Positions 33,914 to 47,262 of a stretch of DNA of 64,000 bases are shown one piece after another. A model generated the notes under the pieces. The model searched no databases. It was not told the DNA's origin and saw only the letters and a program-made list of their open reading frames with translations. The stretch comes from Pezicula radicicola (Eukaryota > Ascomycota > Leotiomycetes > Helotiales > Dermateaceae): NCBI GenBank assembly GCA_003008705.1, contig PDUO01000019.1:802552-866551 (forward strand). Direction: 5' to 3'. The position numbers and the translations under genes are program-made. Each line of letters opens with the position of its first letter. Within the stretch, counting starts at the first letter, position 1.

Positions 33914-35342
33914 TCACGCCAACCTCCCCTCCTTCAAAACCACACCCTCCTTCTCCCCCTCCCAATCCACCCCCTTAGGCCTCTCAGTCCTCAACCCCCA
34001 AAAAAGCCACTCCTCTACCCAACCCCCCACCAAACCAACAACCCAACTGAACCTCCACCCCAAACACACAATCCCCACACCCGCCACAGCATCAAGAACC
34101 CAATGATTAGCAGTACCCAAAATCGTAATCAACATAAGTACAGGCCAAAAAGGAGCCAAAAACCTAACCCACCTCTGTTCACCCCATCTCCAAAGACACC
34201 AACCAATAAAAGCACTCGTACCAAAATGTAAACTCGGCATAGCAGCGATTATAAGTTTGAAACGATTGTTTGTCCATGCTGTTTGTGGGGTTGTATGGAG
34301 TGTGTCTGTGTAGTTGTAGGATGTGGGGAGGAGTCGGGGTGGTAGGCAGCGGTAGAAGGTTAGGAGGATGAAGGCTAGCCAGTTGTTTAGGAAGAGGGTT
34401 CGGCGGATTTGGCGGTAAATGGGAGGTGGGAGGTAGGTGTATGTGTAGACTATGAAGAGGACGCCTAGGAGGACTATGGGTAGAATTTGAGTTAGCATTG
34501 CTTGTCCCGGAAATCGTTTTGAGACTGGAGATAATTGATTTGCAAAACATAGAATAAAAAGAAGAGGAAATAGGAATACTCACTATGAGAAAAATAAACC
34601 GTAGCAAGCCCCCCAAAAAGCCACGGCACATTCCCTTGAATCCACCTCTGCAAACCCAACTCAACATCAATGCCCAACATCTTCTCCAACTTTAAAATAT
34701 CCAGAGCATGCTCCTCCGCCTTCTTCCATACATCGTGATTCCCGGCAATTCTAGTCGCAGAATAAGCTCTGGCAAGTTGATATACCTACTCGATACACAA
34801 AAGTTAGCCTCATACACCCACCAACTCCTCACTTAACTCAATAAGCAAGCCTCCAGTGAGTCCAACCCATTAACAAAAAAAAAGAAGCAAAGAGGGTAAG
34901 AATAGAAATGAACAAACATACCCAATAAGTCAAATTCCAATACCCAATCTCCAAAATAAACGGAAAATAAGCTAAGAATCTCGAAGTAAGATTCCTACGA
35001 AACCTCGAATTATCAGGCCATAACCATGACCACTTCCCCTCGGCCCTCCTTCTACTCTCCTCCAGACCCTCTTTCTCATCTTCGTGAATCCTACATCTCC
35101 TCTTGCTATTGTTACCACCCCAAGGCCCCCGACGATTGATGAGAGCACCAGCCGTGAAGAGAAATGCTATAGCTGTTATCACACACGATTAGCATTCACT
35201 TCTTCACCCCCATCCCGTCCCCATCCATTCATCCATCCATCCACTCCCCGACCAAACCCAGAGCGAACAATACGAACAACGTACCAAGTGGTTCAAAAAC
35301 ATCCTTCATTTTACTCCCACCATCACTACCACTAGTGCTCAT
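33914..35342 (-). CDS. PAP2 superfamily integral membrane protein (Aur1/Ipt1-like domain)
   Basis: Four exons, 35342-35285, 35172-34922, 34785-34584 and 34524-33914, with phases 1, 0 and 1, give 373 residues. About six membrane helices are visible, including AIAFLFTAGALI, LTQILPIVLLGVLFIVYTYT and LAPFWPVLMLITIL. The PAP2 catalytic blocks are AAMPSLHFGTSAF (PSxH, first catalytic His) and GTANHWVLDAVAG (NHxxxD, nucleophilic His and Asp). This order matches the PAP2_3 group that includes inositol phosphorylceramide synthase and related lipid phosphotransferases. It is shorter than Aur1 and has a different N-terminus, so it is probably an uncharacterised lipid phosphatase/phosphotransferase rather than Aur1 itself. 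A short basic, glycine-rich loop (about residues 30-75) follows helix one. Confidence 0.88.
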
Positions 35343-36888
35343 TATCAACCTAGCCTCCTTCTTTCTGAAACTCCTTAAAATTGTTTAATTCTTCCCTAGA
35401 AGCGAATCGGATGTGAGTAACTGAATGAGTGAGTGAGTGAGTGGAAGGGCAATTCACAAGAGTATTCTTATAGCAGGTAGTGAAAGCTGGAAAGAGGTAG
35501 CAAACGGTGAGGCTGGCTGCTTACTATAGTTTGTCCTACTTTAACGTGATGGGATGCAGCTGAAGGAATGTATTAAAGACGTGAATGGCTGTGATATATA
35601 CTACGATTGTTTGTGACGTGCCTTCCACGTACGCATGCCCCCAATAGATGCAGATATGAGCCACAAGAGAGTAGCATTTCGCTCTCTACAGGTTGGAAGT
35701 GATCCATGTACCTTGCGTCCAGAAGCAAGATACTCCGACGCATCCGAATGGTACTTCATGTATGTCAAGAATATCCGAGGACTAAACTTGGCAATAGCCA
35801 AGGAACACTAAAACATCATTCACTATTCACATTGCAAATGGACAGTAACATGGTTGCCAAGTTTAAATTCAACGCAGAGAATATGTAGCTAAAGGAATAG
35901 CCCGCACATCCCCTATACAGGCACAATTAAAGCCTCCATTGCTTGCAATAGTGTAGCGTAGCGCAAAGATCCCTCTCACACTTCACGCCACCCACCCGAC
36001 TCCTCCCCATCTACACGGTGCAAAGCAAGAAGGAAACAAAAGGAAATCGAGAAAAGGAAAATAAAACAAGCGTCCCTCCCCAGAAGCGGCCAGACCATTT
36101 CCATAATAAGCAACCCCCATAATACGTTTTCTGTCAAGCTTTCGAAAGATGTTCTCTGTCCGAAGCTGTTTGTTGAAGTAGGGTGATAGGCAGGTGAAAA
36201 GAAGCAAGCTTCGGCCATTGCTTGTAGGAGGGTTAGATATTAACCACCCGGCGCTATCTCATCTGGCGTCCCCACTTCTCCGCATTATACCATCCCCAGA
36301 AGTGCTCTCTGCCAGTCATTGCAAGTGTCGAAAGAAAAAAATCAAGGAGAGAAGGAAATCGTACTCGTAAACAAATATCTCGGTAAGACAGAGGGTCTGC
36401 TCAGAGTGCCACGCCGCCAAAGAGATTGGTCGGTGTTTTTGGAAACGAGCTTGATGACCATGCCCTTGCTTTGTTTGCTTGTGATCAAACGTAATCGATG
36501 TTGAGTAGTGCTATCGATGCCAGCACATCTACGAGCGACGGGATTGATGAATTCGTTTTCGTTGTTGTCTCGCAAAGTTGATGTAGTGACATCGGCGTGC
36601 CGTTCGATCGCTTCGGGATGGCCGACGATTCTCGCTTAGTGCGAGTAGTCATGCCAAAAACCAAAGCTCCTCGAGCCATTGTAGTAAAATCCATACACGA
36701 AGAGTTGAGAGCAATACAAAGCAATCCATAATGAGATGAGTTGTCATGGCCAAGCCATAATCAAGCATGTCGTCCGCAAGACAGCCAGGTTCAGTCAACA
36801 ACAGGTTTGATAATTAAGCAACACGAGCCGCCAGAGGCCGAAGATCGAGCATGAAGGCCGACCAAGGAGGTTCGTCGTCCGAAAGAAA
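35343..36888. other. Intergenic: PAP2 promoter and casein kinase 3' region
   Basis: About 1.5 kb. It should contain the PAP2 gene promoter and the 3' end of the casein kinase transcript. A short ATCC repeat lies at about 35222-35250. No further gene is recognised. Confidence 0.5.
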
Positions 36889-38558
36889 TCAATACCATTG
36901 CTGTCCGGTCTGGTCATCCCGCTTAGGCCGAGTAGCATATCCAGTACCAGTTGCAGCACCCTTGGAGGCAGAACGCAGCCTATTTTCGGAGACTAAAGCG
37001 TCAGCCATCCAGTCAGCATACTATTCTCCCCGCGGCCAGCGTCCGAAACACACTAAACGCGAAGAGGAAATATCCCTTACAAGGAACTCCGGGAATGGTA
37101 ACAACTCACATCCTGTCACTTCCGCCAACGGCTCTGTTCGTATCCGGGGTGTCGATGGCTCCACTGGCACCACGCTCAATGACCTTGCGGCGGGATCCGG
37201 AGATGGCACCTGGCTTGGAGGCACTGGAAGCATGTTGTGGGGTTACACCGGCGGTGGCAGCATTGGTACGGGTACGGCCTGGCTTCTCATCCTCCTCCTG
37301 GGCGGGCTGTTGGCCAGCAGCCTGGGCGATGGCCTGGGCATTCTTCTGGTATTTGTAGACAGTCCAGTCAAAGACATAATCGTATTGGAAACCCTCGCGG
37401 ACGAAAAGGTCACGGAAGATCTTTCGGAGGTAAGAGTAATCTGGCTTATCGTCGAAACGAAGGGAGCGAGTGTAGTTGAGGTAGATAGCAAATTCGTTGG
37501 GGAAGCCACGGCAGAGGACTTCAGTTGGGGTAGTCATCTTCTTCTCCATGATACGGTCATACTTCTGCTTCTTGGTAGCAGCCTTCAATCCTTGCCAGGG
37601 AAGGGAGCCACGGCAGAAGTAGAGCATGACATACCCGAGAGACTCCATGTCATCACGACGGGATTGCTCTGTATACATAGTTAGCTTTGGAATTTCTGTA
37701 ATTGATTAGGGGAACATACCGACACCCAAGTGAGTGTTGATTGAAGCATAACGAGCAGTACCAGTCAAGTTCTTGTTCTCACGGTATGGGATGTGGAAGT
37801 GGGTCTTTGGGTCACGGTACTTCTTGGCGAGACCGAAATCGATAACGTTGACCTGGTTGCCCCGCTTACCAATGCCCATAAGGAAGTTGTCGGGCTTGAT
37901 ATCACGGTGGATGAAGGACTTGGCGTGGATGTACTCAATGCGGGAGATGAGCTGGTCGGCAAGGAGAAGGACGGTCTTCAAGGAGAACTTTCGGTTGCAG
38001 AAGTTGAACAGATCCTCCAAACTGGGTCCGAGAAGGTCAAGGACCATAGCATTGTAATCACACTCGGTGCCAAACCAGCGGACGAATGGGATACCAACGC
38101 CTCCAGCGAGGGACTTGTAGACGCGGGCCTCATATTCGAGTTGTGGGTGCTTGGCCTTGACGCTCTCAAGCTTAATTGCAATCTCTTCGCCAGATATGAT
38201 GTTTGTTCCGAGGTAAATATCACCGAAAGAACCAGAACCGATCTTTCTGCCGATGCGGTATTTGTTGCCGACGCGAAGATCCTACACGACGTTAGCATAC
38301 TGCCTGGGCCCTGCTAGAAGCATGTGTCCAAAAGCAATGTGAAGGAAAGAGACGTGGAGCGGAAGTCGGAATTATGTACACTAGCACAAGGCTGAGGCCG
38401 AGGATCAAATATGAAGATGGGCATCCTCTCGATCTCGACCATGAGCTTTAGTGTGAAATTGATTGACACGACAGTGCTTGCAGAGGCTGAAGAAAGGGAG
38501 TATAAACCAGAGGGTTGGATTTCGACTTGGAAGCGGGTGGATTCACCATAGTAGTCAT
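36889..38558 (-). CDS. hhp1: Casein kinase I, Hrr25/Hhp1 type
   Basis: Four exons, 38558-38547, 38281-37720, 37668-37110 and 36979-36889, with phases 0, 1 and 2, give 407 residues. The first coding exon is only 12 bases (Met-Thr-Thr-Met) before a 265-base intron. The kinase starts [20 protein letters not shown] (glycine loop) and has EIAIKLE (VAIK Lys), [14 protein letters not shown] (catalytic loop), [12 protein letters not shown] (DFG) and the CK1-specific [14 protein letters not shown] in place of APE. Residues 300 onward are a low-complexity Gln/Ala and basic tail ending near [13 protein letters not shown]1 of this class acts in DNA-damage response, vesicle traffic, autophagy and ribosome biogenesis. 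Long plus-strand open frames across this locus are antisense shadows. Confidence 0.97.
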
Positions 38559-41500
38559 ATTTGAACTATGGACTCTGGGTATCGGTATATCCGATACTTC
38601 GAGTCGTATGTGTTGATTGATGTGTATTAGTTGAGGTCGAGATGTTCGACGGAGGGAGGAGCAGGTACTAAAGAAGAGTTTATGTCAGTCTGAGGTATAT
38701 TTGTTGCGGTCAGGGTGCCCCATTCAGCGGTGTGGTGTTGAGGCGAGATAACGTGTGTCTCTCGTCAGGCTAAGGTGAGGGCACGGTGACGAACGTGAAC
38801 AACAACGCAGAAGTTGCAAGTTCACGATCAACCCACGCCGTGGGATTTAAAGTGCTTGTGCTGGCTGCAATATGGTGGTGGTGGTGGAGGGGTTGGAAAT
38901 GTTCATTGTACATACCTGCTGCTGTTCCTGCCCTGTTCGAGGACCGGAGGATTCTGGACCGACCGTTCAGGTTGCTGCTGATCGGGCTCTGGCTGCTTCG
39001 ACGAATGCGAAGACAGATGGGAGATGGGACGTGAGGATGCAACTCTCGATGGGCCTCGTCCGTAGAATGAGGAAATCCAGAGATCAATTCTCTGGGGGGC
39101 GGGGTTGTTCTCGTGGAACGTTGGTTGTAGATGTGGATTGAAGAAGAGGGAGGAGGAGGATTGGTGATGGAATCAGGATGGATTGCTAGGCAATGGCGCT
39201 AAATCATAAGCGATTCACCTCCACGCTAAGACACTTCCGGCTGAGAACGCCTGGATTCTGGGTTGATCGCTTTTACCAGGCAAAAGAACGCATAGCTGCT
39301 GTCGGTATCAAAATAGCATAATAATAATGCCCTTGGGTGCAGGACCTTCCTTTGTCTACCTTGTTCCCATGCATAACAAAACAATCAATCATTTTTATTA
39401 TTATCATTATCATTATTTGAATGCGCTCAGCACCCCCAAGATTTGATCTGCAAACGTGTCTGCTGAATAAAGATCATCTCATCCTTTTCTTCTTCGCTCC
39501 CACCACCGTTCAGTAAAAAAGCCAATGCCATGCCATGATTCATGAGCCACGGCCGAGTCCCCGAAAAGCGAGTAAAGGCCTGAACTCCTTGACCTACCGG
39601 TACTTTGATCCTAGAATAATTGCGGCTTATTATTATTCCAAGCTGCGAACTAGCTACAATAATGAGGCCCAAAAGTGTGCCGTGGCCCGCCAGCCCCTAG
39701 GTCGAAGGCTAAAGGCAGAAGGCAACAACAACAATAATAATAATGTGGAAAAGAAGGCGATTCAGGTTGCGTGAGAGCTGAGTTGAGAAGGCGAAAGAGA
39801 GGCCGAGTCGGTGACGGGAGCAGGAGAGAAGTCAGCTTTTGCGCCCTGATGCCCCTCTTTTCTCGAAGCCCAATTGTTCGTATCTACCCAACTACATGAA
39901 TCAAATCAAAAGAACAGGAACTTCAGAAGAGGGCCTCCCAAAATTCACGCACGCATGAGAGCTTACCCCTTCAGTAAGACCGCCTCCGCCCTTTATGTTT
40001 CACGTCGTCTCGACTCTTCGCCTCTCTTGCCTCCCCTTCGTCCCTTGGGAGAAACAGGTGAGGAAAGGGCGTAGCGGTACTTTCAACTTCAGGCTGTCAT
40101 CCGTAAGTACCTAGTGCCGTGCGAAATCAAACAATAAAGTCAGAATAATTGAACTTTTGCCAGCCCTGCCCTGTCTACCTAGGTACTTCCTTGCCTGCCT
40201 ACAGTAAAGACATCATCAATTTCGAGATTCCCAAGAAATATATTTCTTTTCTTTTGCCTTGTCTCACTCTCATATCCAAGAGATCTTTCTGCATTGTATC
40301 TGCCGTTGTCCCAAAATCAAGCTCAGTCCTCACAAAATTACATTATTACGCCCATTATGCCCCGGACTGTAGATCTTGCAATTGATTACTATTTGGTACA
40401 CGAGGTACACGAGGTGCCCGAATGAGGGCCTCGGTCTTGGCAATGCTTTACCTCTAAAACTGACCGCAAGAGCGCCTGAAACCTTTCCAGGCTACCCCCA
40501 TCATATTGCGCGATTAAATCACCGATACAAATTAATCTACCTCTCTTCATCTTAAATATCATTTATCTCCCAACCCCAAAAAGCCACTAATATCAAATTC
40601 TCCGTGCTACAACTACTGTACCTTGGTACACCCAACCTTTCCCAAATAGCCTTGCAAACAGCCCAAACAGCCTTGCCTACCACCAAATTAGCAACCCCAA
40701 GCCACCTATCTCACCCATCTCACCCCACTCTATCACCGCAAGCCAGCCTCACCAGTGCACCTCACTCCTCACAACCTCAAGGCTCACTCACCCACCTCTC
40801 CACAAGTGACAACGCCCTCAGCACCCAATCATACTCCCCGACTCAACATCTCGCAATCACCTCACTCAAAGCCCACCATACCTCAATAGGAATTCCACCC
40901 ATCAACTCGAATCCCAAAGGTGATCACCATGCATCATAACAGCAGACGAGCAAGCAAGCAGCGGTAAAGAGACCGAACCCGGGTCAACTACTGGTACGGT
41001 AAGTTCTCGATCACGAACCGGTGCAATCTAGTGACGGTCGAGTGATCGAGACCCTGACATCCACTACCACATCGCACCGCACCGCATCCTACAGGACCTA
41101 CAGTACACCCCCATCTCCATATACAGTATGCAGCACCACAAAAACGTACGTCAGTACATCAAGACATCTGATTTCCCATTTCTGAAAAGGCGAATAAAAG
41201 CGAATAAAAGCAAATATCTGCAAACATGCTGCAAACAGTTCATCGTGCATTTGACCTATTCTTGCTGTGTTGGTACCATAGCATGCGTACCATTTCTCCA
41301 TACTACGAATAGCCTAATCATGCACCAATATGTAAGAAACTGGAGGAAGTTTCCGAGGCTACACCAGTCTCGATGTTTGGAAATGGGGATACCTCTGTAC
41401 TACATCCAATTATACCCACCAGACACAATCAATCAATACAATACAATCACCTCTATATATCCTCCTCCGAATCAAAAGGAAACATGATGATAACGAATAA

Positions 41501-42458
41501 TAACAAAACATCCAATGATCTCTCCTCTGTAAATCCTCCCTCTATCTAATTCGATCAAGTCGAGTCGTGGAGGTACACAAACAATTCATCCGGCAGTAAA
41601 AGGATTCCCCAAAAATATCCCATTCAAATGCAAGTCATCGAACAAATCGAAACCCCGAGCCCTCCCAAAACCATGACCGTGGTTCCATCCAGAAGACAAG
41701 AATAAACTTTCAGTAGGACAGTACATCGCATGTACATTGCAGGTCTCAAAACCTGCGTGCTACAGTTATGTATCCGCAAACTTCACGTGCATTTTCACTT
41801 CAACATAAGCAGAAATAAGTAGATGTCAAATCCATTCAATTCAATCGATGAATCCCATGAAACACCCTAGCTATCGTTTCCCATAGAAGTCATATTTCCC
41901 ACAGTTTTAATCAAGGAGGTAATCGATGGATAATGCGTCAAACGGCACGTTCCCCGAACCCTATTGTATTGTACATTACATCTGTTCCAGCGAACGACAA
42001 GAATCTTAATCAAAGTCCCGGTCCCTCATCAATAGCCGGACAGTCCTTCTCCAAATCTCTCTTCTCTTTCCCTGTTCTCTCATCTCCAAATAACACAAAG
42101 ATAGGCGAGTAGAATAAAGGGGCTGCACTCCATGTACGGTAATCCCCTCCATGCACCAAGTCGTTGTAATAGACAATTAGCCTTACAAAAGAAAAAGAAG
42201 ACGAAAAGTAGAGGGCGATGAATAAAGGAAAACGTGTAGAAGTGAAAAAATAATTCCACCGTCATCATCCAAAATCCAACAACGCCTTCATTGCAAAAGA
42301 AAAAGTAGAACTCGTGCCTGCGTGTCGAGCATGAAAATAAAAAACAGGGTCATCTTCCCGGGCTGGCAAAAAAATATTATATGCAAGAACCCAATCTCAT
42401 ACTCCACACACTTTCGTCATAAATGTCGTTCGTTACGCGAGGGCTACATCAGATCAGC
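38559..42458. other. Long intergenic region upstream of casein kinase
   Basis: About 3.9 kb between the casein kinase start and the 3' end of the Kelch gene. It is rich in pyrimidine runs and short simple repeats (TTATTATCATTATC at about 39393-39416, AATAATAAT at about 39733). It presumably holds the kinase promoter and long leader and the Kelch 3' UTR. The frames at 40149-40385 and 40604-40939 are low-complexity and unrecognised, so no gene is called. Confidence 0.45.
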
Positions 42459-45400
42459 TTAGACCAGGTTGACCTGGCTCTGATTTGAGTGCATTCCTGC
42501 AACGCCTACTTCTCTTCCACTAGGACTCATCTCCCTCCTGCTTGGAGAAGTTGGCTCACGGGAGGCATTACTCCCCTTCCTGCTTCTCGATTCAGCCTCT
42601 TCCGCATCCAGCCTCTTCCTCCAGTCGGCCAAACTGCTACTCAACTCGGGGCCCTTGTTCGCGTTGGCCACGGGACGATCATCAAAATCGAACGTGTTGC
42701 TTATGCGATAATTTTTGTTGGTGGTCTCCCAATGTGTTCGGAGGGATTCAAGCTCATTTGCCAGACTATCAAGCGCCATCGAATTTCGATTATTTCCACC
42801 TTCACCAGCGTAAATAGAATCTTCGGAGACACTGTCGTGACCACTAAGGTTACGTTGATGTGAAGCGGCAGCACCATTAGTGGACTCCACTTGTCGAGAC
42901 TGCCGGCGGTATGTGTCAACCGATTGCTCGACTTGGTCGAGAAGCAAAGACACCTTTTGCTCTGCATCCTGAGCTCGGCGTTCGAGTAGCGCATTCTCTT
43001 CCTGGAGCTGTGCCAAGTTTGATCTTGCTTGTTGTGTGCTTGTCGCTAGTTGGCGTTGAGTTTCTTGGTGGCTCACCTTCATCTGGTCTCGCTCTTGCTG
43101 TGCGCTTTGTAACTCATTCCTCACCTGAGCCAGTTGCTGTTCAAGTTTGGAGACCGAGGTTTTAAGATCAGCCTGAAGAGATTCAATCTGCTGATTGAGG
43201 TTCGCCCGCTCCTCCTCCCACCCATCTGGTTCTGCGCCCTTCTCATCTGCTTCTATCAGCTGATCCTTCAATTTGGCATTTTCGGTCTTGTATTTCGCCA
43301 ACTCGTCTTTCATGCGCTTAAGCATCTTTTCAGTTCCCTTGACATAATGCACCGCAGATTGGTAGTCGTTCTCCAGTTGGCTAAGCTTTTCTCTGTAAGC
43401 ACTCTCCGCTTGCTGTTCACGGGCTTCGTATGTCTCCTTTGTCTCCTGATGAGCAGCCATAGCAGCGGCCAGTTGCTGCTCGAGTTCGCGATGACGGAGT
43501 AAGTCCGGTGTGTTGGATCCAGATCGAGGGCTACCTAGTCCACGCACACGGGCGGCAGTAGTTGGGCTTATGCCACGCTCGACAAGGATGTCTTTCAAAG
43601 TGTTGTGCTGAACGTGAACGGCATTTGTCTCCAATTGCTGGTTGGCGATCTGATACTTCATTTCTGAGTTTGCAGCCTGCAGAGACTGTGTTTCACGCAT
43701 TGTAGCTTGTAGCTGCTTCCTGATCGACATGCCTTCACGGCTTGCTTGCTCTTGGTAAGCTTCCAAACCAGCAATGCGCTCTTCGGCACTTCGTAGTTTT
43801 TCAGATGCGGCATCGGCAGCAGCTTGGTATTTTCGAGCTAAAGCATTAGCTGCTTGAGCTTGTCCAGTGAGTGCTAGAATGCGGTCCTCATTCGAATCAC
43901 CTCTGATGCCAACGTCGCGTGCTGCTATCCTGTCCAGGCCGGACAATACTGCTTCACGATGGGTACGAGCTTCATTTGCGTGCTGTTCTGCCAGCTCTTC
44001 CGCATCGCGCATACGTCTTATAGCAGTTTCAAGCTCTGTTGTTTGAGTTTCATGCTCGGCTTTGAGCATGCTTAGCTTCCCTTCTATCTTCTCACGTTCC
44101 GTACGCTCTTCTTCCAGCTTACGCTCGAGCAAAGATTTCATGCCTGCAGCAGCACTAATAGCATCACGAAGCGAATCCAAAGTCTCGCTGTGGTCCTTCG
44201 ATGATCCAACGGCTTCTTGGTGGCGTTTTTCCAAGTCCTCCTTCTCTGCTCGTGCCAATTGAGCACCAGCCAAAGCTTCTGCGCAGACGATTGCCTCTTC
44301 TCGCGACTTGATCTGAAGCTCGTGAAGCTCGGCTTTCAATCCTTCGACCTCTGTGGAGTTCTGCTGTTTGTACGTCTCCAGCTCTGCCATTCGGGTTTGA
44401 GCAGTGTTGGCCAAGTCCTCGGCGATCTTTCTGTTTCGCTTTTCAGCTTCAACTTGAGCTGTCAGCAAATCCAATTGGTTTTTGAGATCCTTCTGTTCGG
44501 CCAAAGCAGCAGCCAATTTTCTACCAATATCGGTGGATCTATCGGCAGACATTGTACCAAGATCACGAGCATCACTGTCAGGCTGCGGAGTACTACTTTG
44601 GCTGCCGCTATGCGCAGCAAGCTTAGCCTTAGCGTATACAGCTTCACTCACTGCAGCATCTCGCTGCTTTTCAACCTCTGCTATCTTCTTTGCAGCAATG
44701 ACAGCCTGCTTGTCTATTGAGCCTTGGACATTTGAAAGTTCGGCTTTCATTGCCAACAGGGCCTCAATAAGAGGCTTATCCTCCTCGTCAAATGACTCTG
44801 CAGCTCTTTGATCGAGTGTTGGGCTACTGGATGGGTTGGGGACGTAACCAGCTTTCCGAGCAAGCTCTAGCTCGGAAGCATACCAAGCGTTCCGATTTTT
44901 GGCAGCATCAAGTTCCTTGAGTATTGCAACTGTTTGCGAATTTCGTGCGGACGTTTTCCTGCTGATTGGGGGGTTGCTGCCTTGTCTGCCAGAAGGAGGT
45001 GGAGATGTCTGACGGGAATTGACGCTTCGTATGGTAGATTCGCTGATGCTGTCTAGTGAGTTCTGTTGCCGACCATGTCTTGTCTTGGATTCTGATCGAT
45101 TTGATTCTGATCGACTTGGTGCCACATTGCCCACTAGCTGGGGAGGATCGTCAGAATTCACTCTAGTAAGTGATTTAGGCGCTTGCTGTGTCGGTGTACG
45201 GCGCCCAGTTCCATTTGTCTGCGGACTCTCTCGCGTCTGGGGACTATCTTTCGGACTTGGGGACATAGTCCTGGCTTGAGATTTTGACACGTTCTCTAGG
45301 GATGGATTCCGAACTGACGTATCAAGGGCAGGGCCAAAACCTCTCTCTGGTTTCGCTCGGTTATTACTACTGACAGGTGGCCCGCCGTTTGAACGAGGTG

Positions 45401-47262
45401 GTGGCGCCTGTTGTTGGGGAGGAGGACCTTGAGGTGCCTGTGATGCTCTCGGCAACCTGGAACCGCCTTGAGGCCCTTGAGGCTGAGCGGATCCTGGAGC
45501 AATGCCGTTCGAGTCATTTCCGTTTACTCCAGGACCTCCATTTCCACGGCCATATGGAGCTGTTTGGCCCATAACACTTTCCCGCGGAGCTCCAGTCAGT
45601 TTCTTCGGATCAGGAGGACCAGACGAACCATCTCTAGAACTTAGACCCCTGGTGGCACCCATACCACCGCCCTTCTCTCCCCCACTTGGGCGTCTACCTG
45701 GTACCCGTTCGCCAGAAGGTGTTTGCTGGATCTGTTGGTCGTTGGGGTAGCGAATTTTGCTTGTATCAAGGAGGTACACAATGGTTAAGTCTTGAGCCTC
45801 TCGTGCCGCAGTGCTGGGTTCTCCAGCAAGAACAACAATTTGCTTGTTGTATGCTGTCATGCTATGTCCAGATCGCGGAGAAGGCGAAGGGCCCATATTT
45901 TGGAAGGTGTACCAACGTCTCGAAGTTATCCTAAACGCAGCCAAGTCTCCTAAATCTGCACCCTCTTCGGTCCGTCCGCCAAAGATGTACATGACATCGT
46001 CCACAATGGCGGCAGCATGACCTTCTCTTGGGGCAGGAATATATCCGATACAGTCGAGGGAAGTCCACGCATTAGGTATTGGATCATAGCACCACACATC
46101 ATTGAACCATTGAAAGCCATTAGTTCCTCCAAATCTACCATAGTTAGCACCTTGCAGTTGTATCTTAACCATATAACTCACAAATAAAGCTTCTCATTAT
46201 ACGTAACGACGGAGTGATTAGTTCGAGCTGGAGGAATTTGGCCAGTCGGAGGACCTCCTTCGTCACTGTTTCGAATGAGAAACTCCCAGCGATTCGTCGG
46301 TACTTGCAGTTGGTTTAAGTCGAATGCTACCAAATCATTCATAAAGTATCCTTCAACTTGTCCTCCAAAAACGTAAATCTTCGATCCGAGAATATTCAAA
46401 GAGTGTCCGTACCGGCCAGCAGGGCGAGGACCTGCTGGTACAGCCCTTGACCATTGACGTGTAGCTGTGGTAGTCTTAGTATACTCCAGGTGTCAAAAGC
46501 TATGAACCTACAGGTATTCAACAAATATAGCGTCTCATCTAAGATATCCGAATCCTCCATCTTGGTATCTCCTCCGTATACAATGAACGCATTGCCGACA
46601 AGTAAACTCGCATGTCCAACTCTGGGCCCTGGGCCCTCCGCTGTTGTCGCAAGTGGATAACATGCCATATTTCCTCCCGCCTCTACCATCCATAGGTCTC
46701 CTTTCACTGTCGAGCTATTTATTAAACCACCCATCAAATAGATGTCGCCCTCCTTAGATGCGACAGAGTTGACAGCAGCTCCATATCTAGGAAAGGGGCT
46801 TGGATGTGACGTTGTATATGTTACCCGCCTTTGTGACCAAGGATATAAGGATGCGTTTGGATTAGGAGTCGTCGATTGTTGTGCGGCGGGCGCAGTTCCA
46901 TTGCGTAACTGCGAGCAAAAGTAAGCAAATTATCGATAAACAACTGTCGCTCGACTATAGGATTCATTTATACGCGCGAGACTCACAGGAAGGTCTTGCG
47001 ATTGCTCAGCACCGGGTCCCCTTCGCCCGTTCACTTGATTTGCACTCGGATTTCCATTTGCGCCATCGAGGGACGTTATGGAGTTGTTTACACTGCTTGA
47101 CGGGGTCCCTCGCTCCTGTACTTGCACCGCGCCCTTTTCATTGTCCTTTGATCGCCCATTGGCGCTTTGTAGTGATGATACTGATCCACCGACACCATTT
47201 GGAGCCTCTTTCGCGGTTTGGGTCCTGTCCGCGTTCTTTTTACTCTTGAAGAGAAATGCCAT
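42459..47262 (-). CDS. tea1: Tea1/Kel1-like Kelch-repeat and coiled-coil cell-end protein
   Basis: Four exons, 47262-46987, 46908-46512, 46464-46182 and 46134-42459, with phases 0, 1 and 2, give 1543 residues. After a basic, low-complexity N-terminus, six or so Kelch blades follow (residues about 115-440): IYLMGGL, AFIVYGGD, KIYVFGGQ, KLYLFGGTN, VMYIFGGR and IVVLAGE, each with the paired-Gly strand. Residues about 450-740 are Pro/Ser/Gln-rich and disordered. From about 750 to 1440 the sequence is heptad-rich coiled coil (many Glu, Lys, Gln, Leu). A Ser/Arg-rich tail ends the protein. Fission yeast Tea1 travels on microtubule plus ends to mark cell poles, and in hyphae TeaA directs tip growth. 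Divergent from kog1. Confidence 0.93.

Noticed and set aside
36851..38317. Long plus-strand open frames of 277 and 174 codons
   Set aside because: They are antisense to the strongly conserved casein kinase exons and have no recognisable domain.
40604..40939. 111-codon frame rich in Ser, Thr, Pro, His
   Set aside because: Low-complexity sequence in an intergenic region without recognised features.
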